64,000 bases of DNA from Neoroseomonas terrae (GCF_018129025.1 NZ_JAAEDI010000016.1:1-64000), one strand, 5' to 3'. Positions 22,651 through 32,240 are shown, counted from the first letter of the stretch. Made by a program: numbers and translations. Notes: generated by a model not told the origin, from the sequence alone.

Positions 22651-23314
22651 GGGCGTCGGTGCTCCGCGCCGCGGCGGGGCCGGCGGCGCAACGAAATGGC
22701 GGGGCCCGGACGAGGATGAATTCGCGGCGCTGCGTCCCTTGGCATGCGGCGGCGACAATCCTCGCTCGGTGGACCACGCACCGCGCAGCAAGGCGGTACG
22801 GGCCCGGGGTGGGCGCGCCTGGTCTCTGCCCCGGTAACCCTTGAACGGCCGCGCAAGCGCGGTGGTCCCAGGCACGGGCGGGCCGGCGACGCTGTGCGGC
22901 GGTCCGATTGCCGGCTGGGGGCAGGCGGACCATGCGCGCACCCGTCTCCGCGCAGACGGATCCAGGGGCAGGGCACCCGGCTGAACCACGGAAGGCGCGG
23001 GGGGCATGATTGCCGCCCCGGCTCCAGGCCGGGTCCCCATCCGTCCGCCTCGGCACCGCGCCCGGCCTTGAGCCCTCGGGTCGCGCGCCGGGCGAACCTG
23101 CCCGGGGAATCCGCCCGCAGCGTTTGCCGCCGGGGCAGGGCACCATAATCGCGACGGCGCGTTGTCACAAGGCGCCGTTGCGGCGGGGCAGGGCGTCCGG
23201 GCAGCCGTGGCGCAAGATCATACGGCACTTCAATTAAGGCGTGGCAAGCCGTGGAAAGCCTTGGCATATTGCGCGGCGGCCCGGGGGGTTCGGGCCGCAT
23301 GGGGAGCTGCCTCG
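22651..23314. other. rne-amidase divergent intergenic region
   Basis: 664 bases without a convincing gene; open frames across it are GC-driven and show no family resemblance. It must hold the promoters and 5' leaders of both rne (left) and the amidase (right). The least GC-rich part is 23208-23270. The amidase binding site GGGGAG lies at 23300-23305. If rne is transcribed from the AT-leaning part, its leader would be over 500 bases. Confidence 0.6.
23217..23247 (-). promoter_or_regulatory. Candidate rne promoter
   Basis: On the minus strand TTGCCA (23247-23242) and TATGAT (23222-23217) are separated by 19 bases, a slightly long spacer, in the only AT-leaning part of the intergenic region. 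Transcription from here would give an rne leader of roughly 560 bases. This is a sequence match only. Confidence 0.3.
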
Positions 23315-24439
23315 ATGTCACGCTTCGGCCGACGTCCCCTGTTGGGGCTCGGCCTGTTCGCCACTCTCGCCATGCCGGCGCTTGCGCAGGCCGGAACACT
23401 GTCGGGCGCCGCCCTGTCGGTCGTAAGCGGCCGGGCGCGGCTGACCCTGATGGTGGCCGGCGCCCAGCGCTGGTCGATCCGGCCGCAATCCGATCCGTCG
23501 CGGCTGGTCATCGCGCTGCCGGAAGCGATCTGGCGCGGCAGCACGACGCTGCGCGGCGCCGGTCCCGTCCGCGCCGGGCGGTTCGTGGCGGCCGACAACC
23601 TGCTGGTCCTCGACCTCGCCACGCCGGCGCTGCCCACCGCGGGCCCGGCGCGGGAGGGGCGGATCGTCATCGACATCGCCCGCGTGACACCGGCCAGGTT
23701 CCAGGCCGCCGCCGGCGCGGGGCGGGACGTGCTGGCGGGAACGGCGCGCACATCGGCCACGCTGCCCCTCGTCGTGCTCGATCCCGGCCATGGCGGGCGC
23801 GACCCGGGCGCCATCGGCGTCAGCGGCACGCAGGAAAAGCGCATCGTCCTCGCCGCCGCGCTGGAACTGAAGCGCCGCCTGGAACAGGCGCGGACCTGCC
23901 GCGTGGTGCTGACGCGCTCGCGCGACGTCTTCGTACCGCTGGCCGACCGCGTCGAGATTGCCCGCCGTCGCGAGGCCGCGCTGTTCCTCTCCCTGCATGC
24001 GGATTCCGCCCCCGGCGCCCGGGGCGCCTCGGTCTACACGCTCTCGGACACCGCCTCGGATGCGATGAGTGCGGCGCTCGCCCAGCGCGAAAACCGTGCC
24101 GACCTCGCCGGTGGTCTGCGTCTGCCCTCCGTCAGCCCCGAGGTGCAACGCATCCTGATCAGCCTGATGCGGCAGGAGACGCGCGCGGGGTCGAACCGCA
24201 TCGCGCGGCTCGCGGTGCAGGAATTGGGGGAGGAGGTGCGGCTCCTGCCCAACACCCATCGGGAAGCCTCCTTCGTCGTGTTGAAGGCGCCTGAGATCCC
24301 CTCCGCCTTGATCGAATTGGGCTTCCTGTCGGACCCGCGCGATGAGGCAGCGCTGCAGCGCCGCGACCACCGTGCGCGGCTCTCGGTGGCCCTGTCGCGG
24401 GCGGTGAAGCAGTGGCTCGATTCGACGCCGACAGGGTGA
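23315..24439 (+). CDS. amiC: N-acetylmuramoyl-L-alanine amidase (AmiC type)
   Basis: 374 residues. A signal peptide (RRPLLGLGLFATLAMPALAQA) leads into an AMIN-like N-terminal domain (about 30-140). The Amidase_3 catalytic domain follows, with zinc ligands in VVLDPGHGGRDPGA, E in the QEKRIVL stretch, and H in LFLSLHADS, plus the final catalytic Glu in ALIELGFLS. It cuts the peptide from glycan during septum splitting in the periplasm. ATG 23315 follows GGGGAGCTGCCTCG. PBP1a is encoded just downstream in the same direction, consistent with a small peptidoglycan unit. Confidence 0.92.
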   Translation: MSRFGRRPLLGLGLFATLAMPALAQAGTLSGAALSVVSGRARLTLMVAGAQRWSIRPQSDPSRLVIALPEAIWRGSTTLRGAGPVRAGRFVAADNLLVLDLATPALPTAGPAREGRIVIDIARVTPARFQAAAGAGRDVLAGTARTSATLPLVVLDPGHGGRDPGAIGVSGTQEKRIVLAAALELKRRLEQARTCRVVLTRSRDVFVPLADRVEIARRREAALFLSLHADSAPGARGASVYTLSDTASDAMSAALAQRENRADLAGGLRLPSVSPEVQRILISLMRQETRAGSNRIARLAVQELGEEVRLLPNTHREASFVVLKAPEIPSALIELGFLSDPRDEAALQRRDHRARLSVALSRAVKQWLDSTPTG

Positions 24440-24523
24440 CGAGACGGCGGCGCCGACCCTGCAACGCCCCAAGCCTGTCACCACATGTCGCACCAAGTAC
24501 CCTGAGGGTGTATCTTTCCCCCG

Positions 24524-27115
24524 ATGACCTCCCCTGACCTCCGCGCCGATGCGCCGCTCGCCCCCCGACGCAATGGGCGACACCAGGCTGCCGCCGCCGA
24601 TCCCGCCCCCCCGCCGGGGGAAACCCCGCGCCGCGAGAAGCCGGCGCGCGCGAAGCGCCGCCGTCGCGGCCTCGGTCTGTTCCGCCTGCTGTTCATGATC
24701 CTGGTTGTCGGTGGCGTGGTAGGGTCCGTGGCCGCCTATGGCGTCTACCATCAGGTTTCCGAGGATCTGCCCGACTATCGCTGGCTGGCGGACTACGACC
24801 CGCCGCAGATGAGCCGCATTTACGCGGCCGACAGCCGGCTGACCGCCGAACTCGCGACCGAGCGCCGCGTCTTCGTGCCGATCGAGGCGATTCCGGCGCG
24901 CGTGCAGCAGGCCTTCGTCTCGGCCGAGGACCAGCGTTTCTGGGACCATGCCGGCGTCGATCCGCTGGGCATCGGCCGGGCACTGCTCACGGCGGCTGAA
25001 AACTATGGTTCCGGCCGGCGGATGGGAGGTGCCTCGACCATCACCCAGCAGGTCGCCAAGAACATGCTGGTCGGCAACGAACGCTCGATCATGCGCAAGG
25101 TGCGGGAGGCGATCCTTGCCGTGCGCATCGAGCGCGCGCTGTCGAAGGATCGCATCCTCGAACTGTACCTGAACGAGATCTTCCTGGGGCAATCCGCTTA
25201 TGGCGTGGCGGCCGCGGCGCAGGCCTATTTCGACAAGGGGCTGGACGAGCTGACGGTCGCCGAGGCGGCCTTCCTCGCCGCGCTGCCGCGGGCGCCCAAC
25301 AACTACAATCCGATCCGCTTCCCGGAGCGTGCACGGGCGCGCCGCGACTGGGTGCTCGATCGCATGGCCGAGGACGGCTACATCACGCCGGAGGAGGCGC
25401 GCTACGGCAAGGCTGAATCGATCTCGCCGCGCCCGACGCGCCGTCCGGAAGTCGTCCCCGTCGGGCAGCACTTCACCGAGGAAGTGCGGCGCGAGCTGAT
25501 CCAGCGCTACGGCGCGGAGCAAACCACGATGGGCGGGCTGGTGGTGCGCACCAGCCTTGAACCGCAGCTCCAGGCGGCGGCGGAGAAGGCGCTGCGCGAC
25601 GGGCTGATGGCCTATGACCGCCGGCGTGGCGGCTGGCGGGGTGCCTTCGGCCAGATCGCCGCCCGCCCGACCGAATGGATGCCGGCGCTCGAAGCCTTCC
25701 AACGCCCGCCCGGCGGCCTGCCGGAATGGCGGCTGGCGGTCGTGCTGGAAGTCCGCGGGACCGATGCGCGGGTCGGCTGGATCGATCGCGGTGAAGGCGG
25801 GCGCGGCGCGCCGCAGGCGCAGACCGGGCTGATGTACCTCCAGGATCTCTCCTGGGCGCGGCCGGCGCGCGACGGCCGGGTGGGTGGCCAGCCCTCCCGC
25901 ATGAACCAGGTCGTCAGCGTCGGCGACGTCGTCTTCGTCGAGCAGATGCCGACCCAGATGCCCGCCCAGGGCCGCGCGGCGCGCCCGGAGCGGGTGGAAC
26001 TGCGCCAGATGCCGCAGGTCGAGGGTGCGGTCGTCGCACTGGACCCGCAATCGGGCCGCGTGCTGGCGATGGCGGGCGGCTGGTCTTTCGAGCGGTCCTG
26101 GTTCAACCGCGCGACCCAGGCGCAGCGGCAGCCGGGCTCGTCCTTCAAGCCGTTCGTCTACATCAATGCGCTGGAACAGGGCGTGCCGCCCAACACGGAA
26201 CTGCTGGACGAGCCGATCGAGGTGATGTCGGGCGGCCGGCTGTGGCGGCCGCAGAACTACACCGCCGGCCAGGCGAATGGCTGGGTGACGATGCGCCAGG
26301 CGCTGGAGCGCAGCCTCAACCTCGTGACGGTGCGCGTGGCGCAGCAGGTGGGCATGGATGCGGTCGCCGACGCCGCCTCGCGCTTCGGCGTCATCGACAA
26401 CATGCCGCGCTACCTCGCGCTGTCTCTCGGTGCCGGCGAGACGACGGTGATGCGCATGGCGGCGGGCTATGCCGCCTTCGCCAATGGCGGCCACCGCGTG
26501 ACGCCGACCCTGATCGATTCCGTTCAGGACCGCCGGGGGCGGGTGATCTGGCGCGCCGACCGCCGCGGCTGCGCCACCTGCAACGCGGCGAGCCCCGATG
26601 CCGGCCCGCCGGAGCTCGTGGACCCGCAGCGCCAGCAGGCGACCGACCCGATCGCCGCCTATCAGATGGTGTCTCTGCTGCAGGGCGTCGTGCAGCGCGG
26701 CACCGGCACCCGCGCCGGCACCGGCCTGAACCGCCCGATCGCCGGCAAGACCGGCACGACCGACGACTACAAGGACAATTGGTTCGTCGGCTTCACGCCC
26801 GACATCGTTATCGCGGTGTGGATGGGGTATGACGACCCGCGCAGCCTCGGCAATGGCGAGACCGGCGGCGGCAATGCCGCGCCGATCTTCCACGACGTGC
26901 TGGCGGCGGCGTTGCGCGACAGCCCGGCGGTGCCCTTCCGCGCGCCGCCCGGCGTCGCGCTCGTGCGCATCAATGTCGGCAACGGCTCGATCCTGGAAGC
27001 CTTCCGTCCGGGCACCGAGAACGCCGCGCGGCGCTGGGGCGGCGGTGAGGGCGGGGCCGCGCCCGGGGGCGGAACGGCGAGTGGCCTCGACAGCAACCTG
27101 GGCGGGCTCTATTGA
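24524..27115 (+). CDS. mrcA: Penicillin-binding protein 1A (bifunctional)
   Basis: 863 residues. A cytoplasmic Arg/Lys-rich N-terminus and one membrane anchor (about 49-72) precede a GT51 glycosyltransferase with catalytic Glu near 135 (SAEDQRFWDHAG) and TITQQVAKN. After an OB-like insert comes the transpeptidase: nucleophile Ser539 in SSFKPF, SLN, and KTGT in IAGKTGTTDDYKDNW. It polymerises and crosslinks peptidoglycan on the outer face of the inner membrane. The tail is Gly-rich. It ends nine bases before prfB. Confidence 0.96.
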   Translation: MTSPDLRADAPLAPRRNGRHQAAAADPAPPPGETPRREKPARAKRRRRGLGLFRLLFMILVVGGVVGSVAAYGVYHQVSEDLPDYRWLADYDPPQMSRIYAADSRLTAELATERRVFVPIEAIPARVQQAFVSAEDQRFWDHAGVDPLGIGRALLTAAENYGSGRRMGGASTITQQVAKNMLVGNERSIMRKVREAILAVRIERALSKDRILELYLNEIFLGQSAYGVAAAAQAYFDKGLDELTVAEAAFLAALPRAPNNYNPIRFPERARARRDWVLDRMAEDGYITPEEARYGKAESISPRPTRRPEVVPVGQHFTEEVRRELIQRYGAEQTTMGGLVVRTSLEPQLQAAAEKALRDGLMAYDRRRGGWRGAFGQIAARPTEWMPALEAFQRPPGGLPEWRLAVVLEVRGTDARVGWIDRGEGGRGAPQAQTGLMYLQDLSWARPARDGRVGGQPSRMNQVVSVGDVVFVEQMPTQMPAQGRAARPERVELRQMPQVEGAVVALDPQSGRVLAMAGGWSFERSWFNRATQAQRQPGSSFKPFVYINALEQGVPPNTELLDEPIEVMSGGRLWRPQNYTAGQANGWVTMRQALERSLNLVTVRVAQQVGMDAVADAASRFGVIDNMPRYLALSLGAGETTVMRMAAGYAAFANGGHRVTPTLIDSVQDRRGRVIWRADRRGCATCNAASPDAGPPELVDPQRQQATDPIAAYQMVSLLQGVVQRGTGTRAGTGLNRPIAGKTGTTDDYKDNWFVGFTPDIVIAVWMGYDDPRSLGNGETGGGNAAPIFHDVLAAALRDSPAVPFRAPPGVALVRINVGNGSILEAFRPGTENAARRWGGGEGGAAPGGGTASGLDSNLGGLY

Positions 27116-27124
27116 GCGCGTCCC

Positions 27125-28256
27125 ATGCGAGCTGAAGCAGAATCCCTGAACGAGCAGATCACCGCCTCGGTGTCCCTGCTGAGGAGGCATCTTTGACTGG
27201 GATGCCGCCGTTCGCCGCCTCGAAGAACTGAACGCCCGCGCCGAGGATCCGACGCTCTGGAATGATGCGGCCGAAGCGGGGCGCGTCATGCGCGAGCGCG
27301 GGCGGCTGGCCGGCCAGGTCGAAGGTGTCCAGAAGCTCGACCGTGATGTCGCCGACGCGCTCGGCCTCATCGAACTCGCCGAGGCCGAAGGCGACGAGGA
27401 TACGATCAACGCCGCCATCGCCGACCTGGAAGGCTTCGCCGCCGAGGCGAAGCGGCTCGAGATCGAGAGCCTGCTGTCCGGCGAGGCCGATGCCAACGAT
27501 GCCTATCTGGAAGTGAACGCCGGCGCCGGCGGCACGGAGGCCCAGGATTGGGCGCAGATGCTGCTGCGCATGTACATGCGCTGGGCCGAGCGCCGCGGCT
27601 ACAAGGTGACGCTGACCGAACAGTCGGAAGGCGAGCAGGCGGGCATTAAGTCAGCGACCGTGCAGGTCAGCGGGCCGAACGCCTATGGCTGGCTGAAGAC
27701 GGAATCGGGCGTGCACCGGCTGGTGCGCATCAGCCCCTTCGACGCCGCGGCACGCCGACAGACGTCCTTCGCGAGCGTGTATGTCTATCCGGTGATCGAC
27801 GACAAGATCGAGATCGAGGTCAACCCGGCTGACCTCAAGACCGACACCTTCCGCGCCTCCGGCGCCGGCGGCCAGCACGTGAACAAGACGGAATCGGGCG
27901 TGCGCTTCACGCATATCCCGACCGGCATCGTCGCAGCATCCACCCAGGACCGCAGCCAGCACCGCAACCGCGCCATCGCGATGGAGATGCTGAAGGCGCG
28001 GCTGTACGAACTCGAACTGCGCAAGCGAGAGGCGATCACCGACGCCGTCGAGGCCGGCAAGACCGACATCGGCTGGGGCCACCAGATCCGCAGCTATGTC
28101 CTGCAGCCCTATCAGATGGTGAAGGACCTCCGCACCAGCGTGGAGAAGGGCAACCCCGACGCCGTGCTGGATGGCGACCTCGACGAATTCATGGCGGCGG
28201 CACTCGCCCAGCGCGTGGGCGCGACACGGTCCGAGGCGAGCGCCGCGGCGCGGTGA
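27125..28256 (+). CDS. prfB: Peptide chain release factor 2, programmed +1 frameshift
   Basis: The gene is join(27125..27193, 27195..28256), 376 residues. Frame one reads 23 codons, [19 protein letters not shown] then RRHL, and hits UGA at 27194. The classic slip site is intact: AGGAGG at 27182, CTT at 27191, TGA, then C. Shifting +1 gives Asp24 and [12 protein letters not shown], in frame with the rest. RF2 reads UGA and UAA; the SPF tripeptide is at 203-205 and GGQ at 248-250. RF2 shortage stalls at the in-frame UGA and favours the shift, so the gene regulates itself. Automatic callers may wrongly begin it at 27288. Confidence 0.96.
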
Positions 28257-28335
28257 GGTACCGGCCGACGGCATCGGGGCTCCCGCGGGGGCCGCTCCGG
28301 CTACTCCGGCCGGCCTCTCCCGCGGGCATGCCGCT

Positions 28336-28962
28336 ATGATCTGGTCCAATCGCAACAAGCTCTGCTTCGTGCATATTCCGAAGACGGGTGGGACGTCGAT
28401 CACGGCAGCCTACGAACCGCAGATGCTGTTCGATGACATCATCCTGGGTGGCACGGCGCTGGGTGAGATGCTGCAGAAGCACTATCGGACCCGGTTCGGG
28501 CTGCACAAGCACTCGGGCGCCCGGTCGATCATGCAGGCGGCTGGCACCGAAGCGTTCGCGGCGGCTTTCAGCTTTTCCCTCATTCGCGATCCGGTCGGCC
28601 GGGTTGTCTCCCTCTATCGGTGGCTGCGTGACGGGCCGCCAGGTCGTCATCCCCTGTCGGGGCCGGCCGCAGGCCTCGACTTCGATGCCTTCGCGCCGTT
28701 GGCCTGCGAGAGCTTTCCTTCGCAGGCGGCCCATGTGAAGGCGGCCGGGCGCGTCGCCGTCAGCCGTCTCTACCGCTTTGACGATCTGCCCCAGGCCTGG
28801 GCCGACGTGGCGCGCCGGATCGGAGGGAACTCGGCGCTCTCGCACCGGAACATGTCGCGGTCGCAGGATGTGCGGGTGTCCGCCGCCGCGCGCAACACGA
28901 TCGAGACCTTCTATGCCGAGGATCTTGCGCTGTATCGCGCCATCGCGGCTGTCGGAAACTGA
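28336..28962 (+). CDS. Sulfotransferase-family protein
   Basis: 208 residues. The PAPS-binding loops are recognisable: LCFVHIPKTGGTSITAAYE (5'-phosphosulfate loop) near residue 8 and SLIRDPVGRVVSLYRW (3'-phosphate motif) near 85. This is the Sulfotransfer_2 type seen in enzymes that sulfate glycans or lipids; acceptor unknown. No signal peptide. The start ATG at 28336 lacks a strong binding site; ATG 28328 in another frame is not relevant. Its stop shares a base with the next gene, so the two are probably made together. Confidence 0.82.
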   Translation: MIWSNRNKLCFVHIPKTGGTSITAAYEPQMLFDDIILGGTALGEMLQKHYRTRFGLHKHSGARSIMQAAGTEAFAAAFSFSLIRDPVGRVVSLYRWLRDGPPGRHPLSGPAAGLDFDAFAPLACESFPSQAAHVKAAGRVAVSRLYRFDDLPQAWADVARRIGGNSALSHRNMSRSQDVRVSAAARNTIETFYAEDLALYRAIAAVGN

Positions 28963-29693
28963 TGAGCCGCCAGGAGACGGGAGGCCGGGCTGCGGGACGA
29001 CGCGATCCGCGTGAGTTCGTTTCCGCCGATCAGGATTTCTCGGCGCTGCGTGAGAGCATGGTGGTGGAGGCGGACAACGGCTTCACGCGCGGCGAGCGCC
29101 GAAACCGGATCTTCGGTGCCAGACGGCCGGACTTCTTCGAGCACGTCAACGAGCTGCGCAGCGAGTTCATCGATCGCAGCGAACTGCTTGTCGTTCATGC
29201 CGGCTGTGTCGTGGCCCTGCGTCGCCGTCTGGCAATCGACCACTTCCAGCCGCTCTACCTTCGTCTCTGGCGCGAGCAGCACGGCTTCCTGCTGCATGAA
29301 CTGTCGCTTCGATGGCTCGTTTCCGCCTGCGACACGCTCGCCGATATCGGCGAGAGCCCCGTGCAGCGCGCGCTGGCGCTCAGCGGCTCGGTGCTCGCCA
29401 ACAGCATGAAGCTTACCGAGACGGAGCGGCGGCGGACCGACGCAACGGGGGCTGCCGCCGCTGCCCAGGGCTCACGCGGGCCCGATGGCAGCCTGTTCGA
29501 TGGCATGACCATGTTCCGGCCGGGCGGGGACATGATCCATAACCTGTTTCGCCGACTGGCCCGGGTCGCGACCCTCGACGACGTTGCCGGGCCGATCCTG
29601 CTGGAGGTCGCGGCCCGGGTCCGGAAACTCGATACGGTGGTGCGGCGGTTGGATGTCGCCGCGAAGGATCCGACGGACGGCCGGCCGTCGTAG
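28962..29693 (+). CDS. Uncharacterised protein coupled to the sulfotransferase
   Basis: 243 residues, not recognised. Start and upstream stop overlap as TGATG, so it is translated with the sulfotransferase. The sequence is soluble-looking, Arg/Leu-rich and helical; there is a short hydrophobic stretch (ELLVVHAGCVVALRRRL) but no signal peptide. The middle contains WREQHGFLLHELSLRWLVSA. The Ala/Gly-rich linker around residue 165 suggests two parts. A glycan-related job is only guilt by association. Confidence 0.65.
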   Translation: MSRQETGGRAAGRRDPREFVSADQDFSALRESMVVEADNGFTRGERRNRIFGARRPDFFEHVNELRSEFIDRSELLVVHAGCVVALRRRLAIDHFQPLYLRLWREQHGFLLHELSLRWLVSACDTLADIGESPVQRALALSGSVLANSMKLTETERRRTDATGAAAAAQGSRGPDGSLFDGMTMFRPGGDMIHNLFRRLARVATLDDVAGPILLEVAARVRKLDTVVRRLDVAAKDPTDGRPS

Positions 29694-29725
29694 GACCGGC
29701 CGGGCACGTCCTCGGGGTCCGACCG

Positions 29726-31114
29726 TTACCGCCCGCGCCGTAGGAAGGCCGGTGCCGTCGAGCCGTCACGGAAGTCGCCTTCCCGCCACGACCGGTCGCG
29801 CCGCGGTTCTTCCGCCGACGTGCCCGCCGGACGGCGGCGGGACTGCTCGCCACCGCCAGCAGGCGGCTTCGCTGCGCCGCTATGGCCTGCGGGCCGGTGC
29901 TGCGACTGCCGCTGCGGCTTGCGCTGCTGCTGTTGCTGGCGCGGCGGCCGCGGAGCCTCCCGCGGGGCGGCCAAGTCCTCGGCGGTCGCCTCGCGCTTCT
30001 CGGCCGGGATCTGCTGGCGGATCAGGCGCTCGATCGCGCGCAGCTTGTCGCGGTCGTCCTGCGAGCACAGCGCGATCGCCTCGCCCGAGGCGCCGGCGCG
30101 CGCAGTCCGGCCGATGCGGTGCACATAGGTCTCCGGTACTTCCGGCAGGTCGAACTGGATGACGTGGGTCACGCCGTCCACATCGATGCCGCGCGCCGCG
30201 ATATCGGTCGCGACGAGCACGGGCGCCGAGCCGTCACGGAAGGCGGCAAGCGCCCGCTCGCGCGCGTTCTGCGCCTTGTTGCCGTGGATGGCGTTGGCCT
30301 TGATGCCATCCTGGTCCAGCTGCTTCACGATGCGGTCGGCACCGTGCTTCGTGCGGCTGAACACCAGGGTGCGGCCGATGCCCTCGCCCTTCAGGATTTC
30401 CGCCAGGACGCGGCGCTTGCCGGCGGCCGGGACGTGGATCACGCGCTGGGCCACCTTCTCGGCGGTGGTCGAGACCGGGGCGACGGCGACGCGGGCCGGG
30501 TCCGACAGCATCTCGGCGGCGAGCTTGTTGATCTCGGACGGCATGGTGGCGCTGAAGAACAGCGTCTGGCGCTTCGCCGGGATCGCTTTCAGCAGGCGCC
30601 GGATGGCCGGCAGGAAGCCCTTGTCGAGCATCTGGTCGGCCTCATCGAGCACCAGCGTGCCGACATGGTCGAGCCGCCCGGCGCCCTGGTCGAGCAGGTC
30701 CTGCAAGCGGCCGGGGGTGGCGACGAGGATGTCGACGCCGCGCGCCAGCGCCTGCCGCTGCGCGCCGAAGCCGACGCCGCCGAAGATGACGGCGACCGAC
30801 AGGCCGAGATGGCGCCCATAGGCCTTCACGCTGTCGGCGATCTGCGAGGCGAGCTCGCGCGTCGGCGACAGCACCAGCACGCGGCAGCCGCCGCGCGGCG
30901 GGCGGCCGGGCGTCGCCGCCAGCCGGTGCAGGATCGGCAGGCTGAAGGCGGCCGTCTTGCCGGTGCCGGTCTGGGCGATGCCGAGCAGGTCGCGGCCTTC
31001 CATCACGATCGGGATGGACTGGGCCTGGATGGGGGTGGGGGTGGAATAACCCTCCTCGGCAAGGGCCTGGAGGATGCGAGTGTCGAGGCCGAGAGCCTCG
31101 AAGGTATTGGTCAA
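29726..31114 (-). CDS. rhlE: DEAD-box RNA helicase (RhlE-like)
   Basis: 462 residues from a TTG start at 31114; ACAGGACTTAGC upstream is a fair binding site and the protein then begins LTNTFEALGLDTRIL, the usual Q-motif region. It has GIAQTGTGKTAAF (motif I), VLDEADQMLD (DEAD), SATMP (motif III) and HRIGRTARAG (motif VI). The tail from about residue 385 is Gln/Arg/Pro-rich and disordered. It remodels RNA, in ribosome assembly or decay. RhlE is the closest assignment; other DEAD-box subfamilies are possible. Confidence 0.9.
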   Translation of the reverse strand: MTNTFEALGLDTRILQALAEEGYSTPTPIQAQSIPIVMEGRDLLGIAQTGTGKTAAFSLPILHRLAATPGRPPRGGCRVLVLSPTRELASQIADSVKAYGRHLGLSVAVIFGGVGFGAQRQALARGVDILVATPGRLQDLLDQGAGRLDHVGTLVLDEADQMLDKGFLPAIRRLLKAIPAKRQTLFFSATMPSEINKLAAEMLSDPARVAVAPVSTTAEKVAQRVIHVPAAGKRRVLAEILKGEGIGRTLVFSRTKHGADRIVKQLDQDGIKANAIHGNKAQNARERALAAFRDGSAPVLVATDIAARGIDVDGVTHVIQFDLPEVPETYVHRIGRTARAGASGEAIALCSQDDRDKLRAIERLIRQQIPAEKREATAEDLAAPREAPRPPRQQQQQRKPQRQSQHRPAGHSGAAKPPAGGGEQSRRRPAGTSAEEPRRDRSWREGDFRDGSTAPAFLRRGR

Positions 31115-31417
31115 GCTAAGTCCTGTCGCACGCGCACGGCGAATTTCGCGGCGCGCGTCGCTGCGGTGAGAAAGCCCCGCGGGATTGGGACCGTCCAGTG
31201 GGTGGCGCGCCTGTTCCCGACCCGGGCCCGCACCGCGCTTCTTGATGGAGCGACGGGGACCGATCACGCGGCCGGGTGGCGCGTGGCGCACGGGCAATCC
31301 GCACGGTGTTGCATGTATGCGCCTTCGCAGGTGCGAAAACAAGGGGCGGGCGGCCGGACACCGCTTCTTCATGGCTCGGCGCGCCGGATCCGCGCCCTGC
31401 CCGCGAGAAGGATGTCC
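31115..31417. other. Divergent region between the RNA helicase and carbonic anhydrase
   Basis: 303 bases with no supported gene. It holds a good promoter candidate for the helicase (see separate entry) and therefore a leader of about 190 bases for it, and the carbonic anhydrase binding site GAGAAGG near 31406-31412. Confidence 0.55.
31314..31342 (-). promoter_or_regulatory. Candidate promoter of the DEAD-box helicase gene
   Basis: On the minus strand TTGTTT (31342-31337) and CATACA (31319-31314) are 17 bases apart. The spacer contains a small dyad (GCACCTGCGAAGGCGC). The site is the most AT-rich stretch in the gap and would give a leader of about 190 bases, a length often seen for cold-induced helicase genes. 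Match by eye only. Confidence 0.38.
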
Positions 31418-32107
31418 ATGCTGCCCCGCCGATCCGCCCTTGGCGCCCTGGCCTGCGCCTGTACCGGCCTGCTGCCGATCAGTCCGCTGCGTGCCGCCGG
31501 CCCGGCGCCGCGCAGCGCACTGAGCCCCGATCAGGCGATTGCCCGGCTGATGGAAGGCAACCGGCGCTTCGTCGCCGACGACCCCGTGCCCATCGACGCC
31601 GGCGCGGTGCGGCGGCAGAGCCTCGCGGCAGGGCAGGCGCCCTTCGCCTCCATCGTCTGCTGCGCCGACAGCCGCGTCGCGCCGGAACTGCTGGTGCGGG
31701 CGGGGTTGGGGGAGGTCTTCGTCGCACGCGTGGCCGGCAATACTGTTCCGCCCGCGGGGCTCGCGACCATTGCCTATGGCGTCGAGGCGCTCGGCACGCC
31801 GGCCGTCATGGTGCTGGGGCATGAACGCTGCGGCGCGGTGATCGCGGCGGTCGAGGCGGTGACGCGCGGCCTGCCGGTGCCGCCGCTGATGCTGCCGATT
31901 CTCGCGCCGATCATCGCCGCAGTGGAGGCGGTGCGCGACGAGCCGGGCGACCTGATAGACAACGCCGTGCGGGAGAATGCGCGTGCCGGCGCCAGGTCGC
32001 TGATCCGGCATCCGGCCTTCGCGGCGCGGATCGACGGCGGCTCGCTGAAGGTCGTGGCTGCGCGATACGACCTCGACCACGCGCAGATCGAACTGCTGCC
32101 GGTCTAG
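31418..32107 (+). CDS. Exported beta-carbonic anhydrase
   Basis: 229 residues. The zinc ligands of the beta class are clear: CCADSRV (Cys and Asp-Arg pair) and GHERCGAV (His and Cys). The N-terminus MLPRRSALGALACACTG...LRAAG looks like a twin-arginine (RRSAL) export signal, so the enzyme probably works in the periplasm, interconverting CO2 and bicarbonate. ATG 31418 gives a proper six-base spacing to GAGAAGG; an ATG six bases upstream touches it. Confidence 0.88.
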   Translation: MLPRRSALGALACACTGLLPISPLRAAGPAPRSALSPDQAIARLMEGNRRFVADDPVPIDAGAVRRQSLAAGQAPFASIVCCADSRVAPELLVRAGLGEVFVARVAGNTVPPAGLATIAYGVEALGTPAVMVLGHERCGAVIAAVEAVTRGLPVPPLMLPILAPIIAAVEAVRDEPGDLIDNAVRENARAGARSLIRHPAFAARIDGGSLKVVAARYDLDHAQIELLPV

Positions 32108-32240
32108 ACGTGCAGGGCGGGGCGCGACCACCCGTTCCGCGCGCAAGCCCGGAAGGGATCCCGTCAGCCGCCAGCTTGGTCTTTTCGCGGTGCGCCTTTT
32201 CAGTCTAAGCCCCGTCCCTAACGATAAGGGGGCTGAAGCG

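Noticed and set aside
23318-27496. 1392-codon minus-strand open frame
   Set aside because: Antisense of the amidase, PBP1a and prfB genes, which have clear catalytic motifs. The antisense protein resembles nothing.
27288-28256. RF2 starting at the internal ATG
   Set aside because: Would drop the conserved N-terminal region; the frameshift site upstream explains the full protein.
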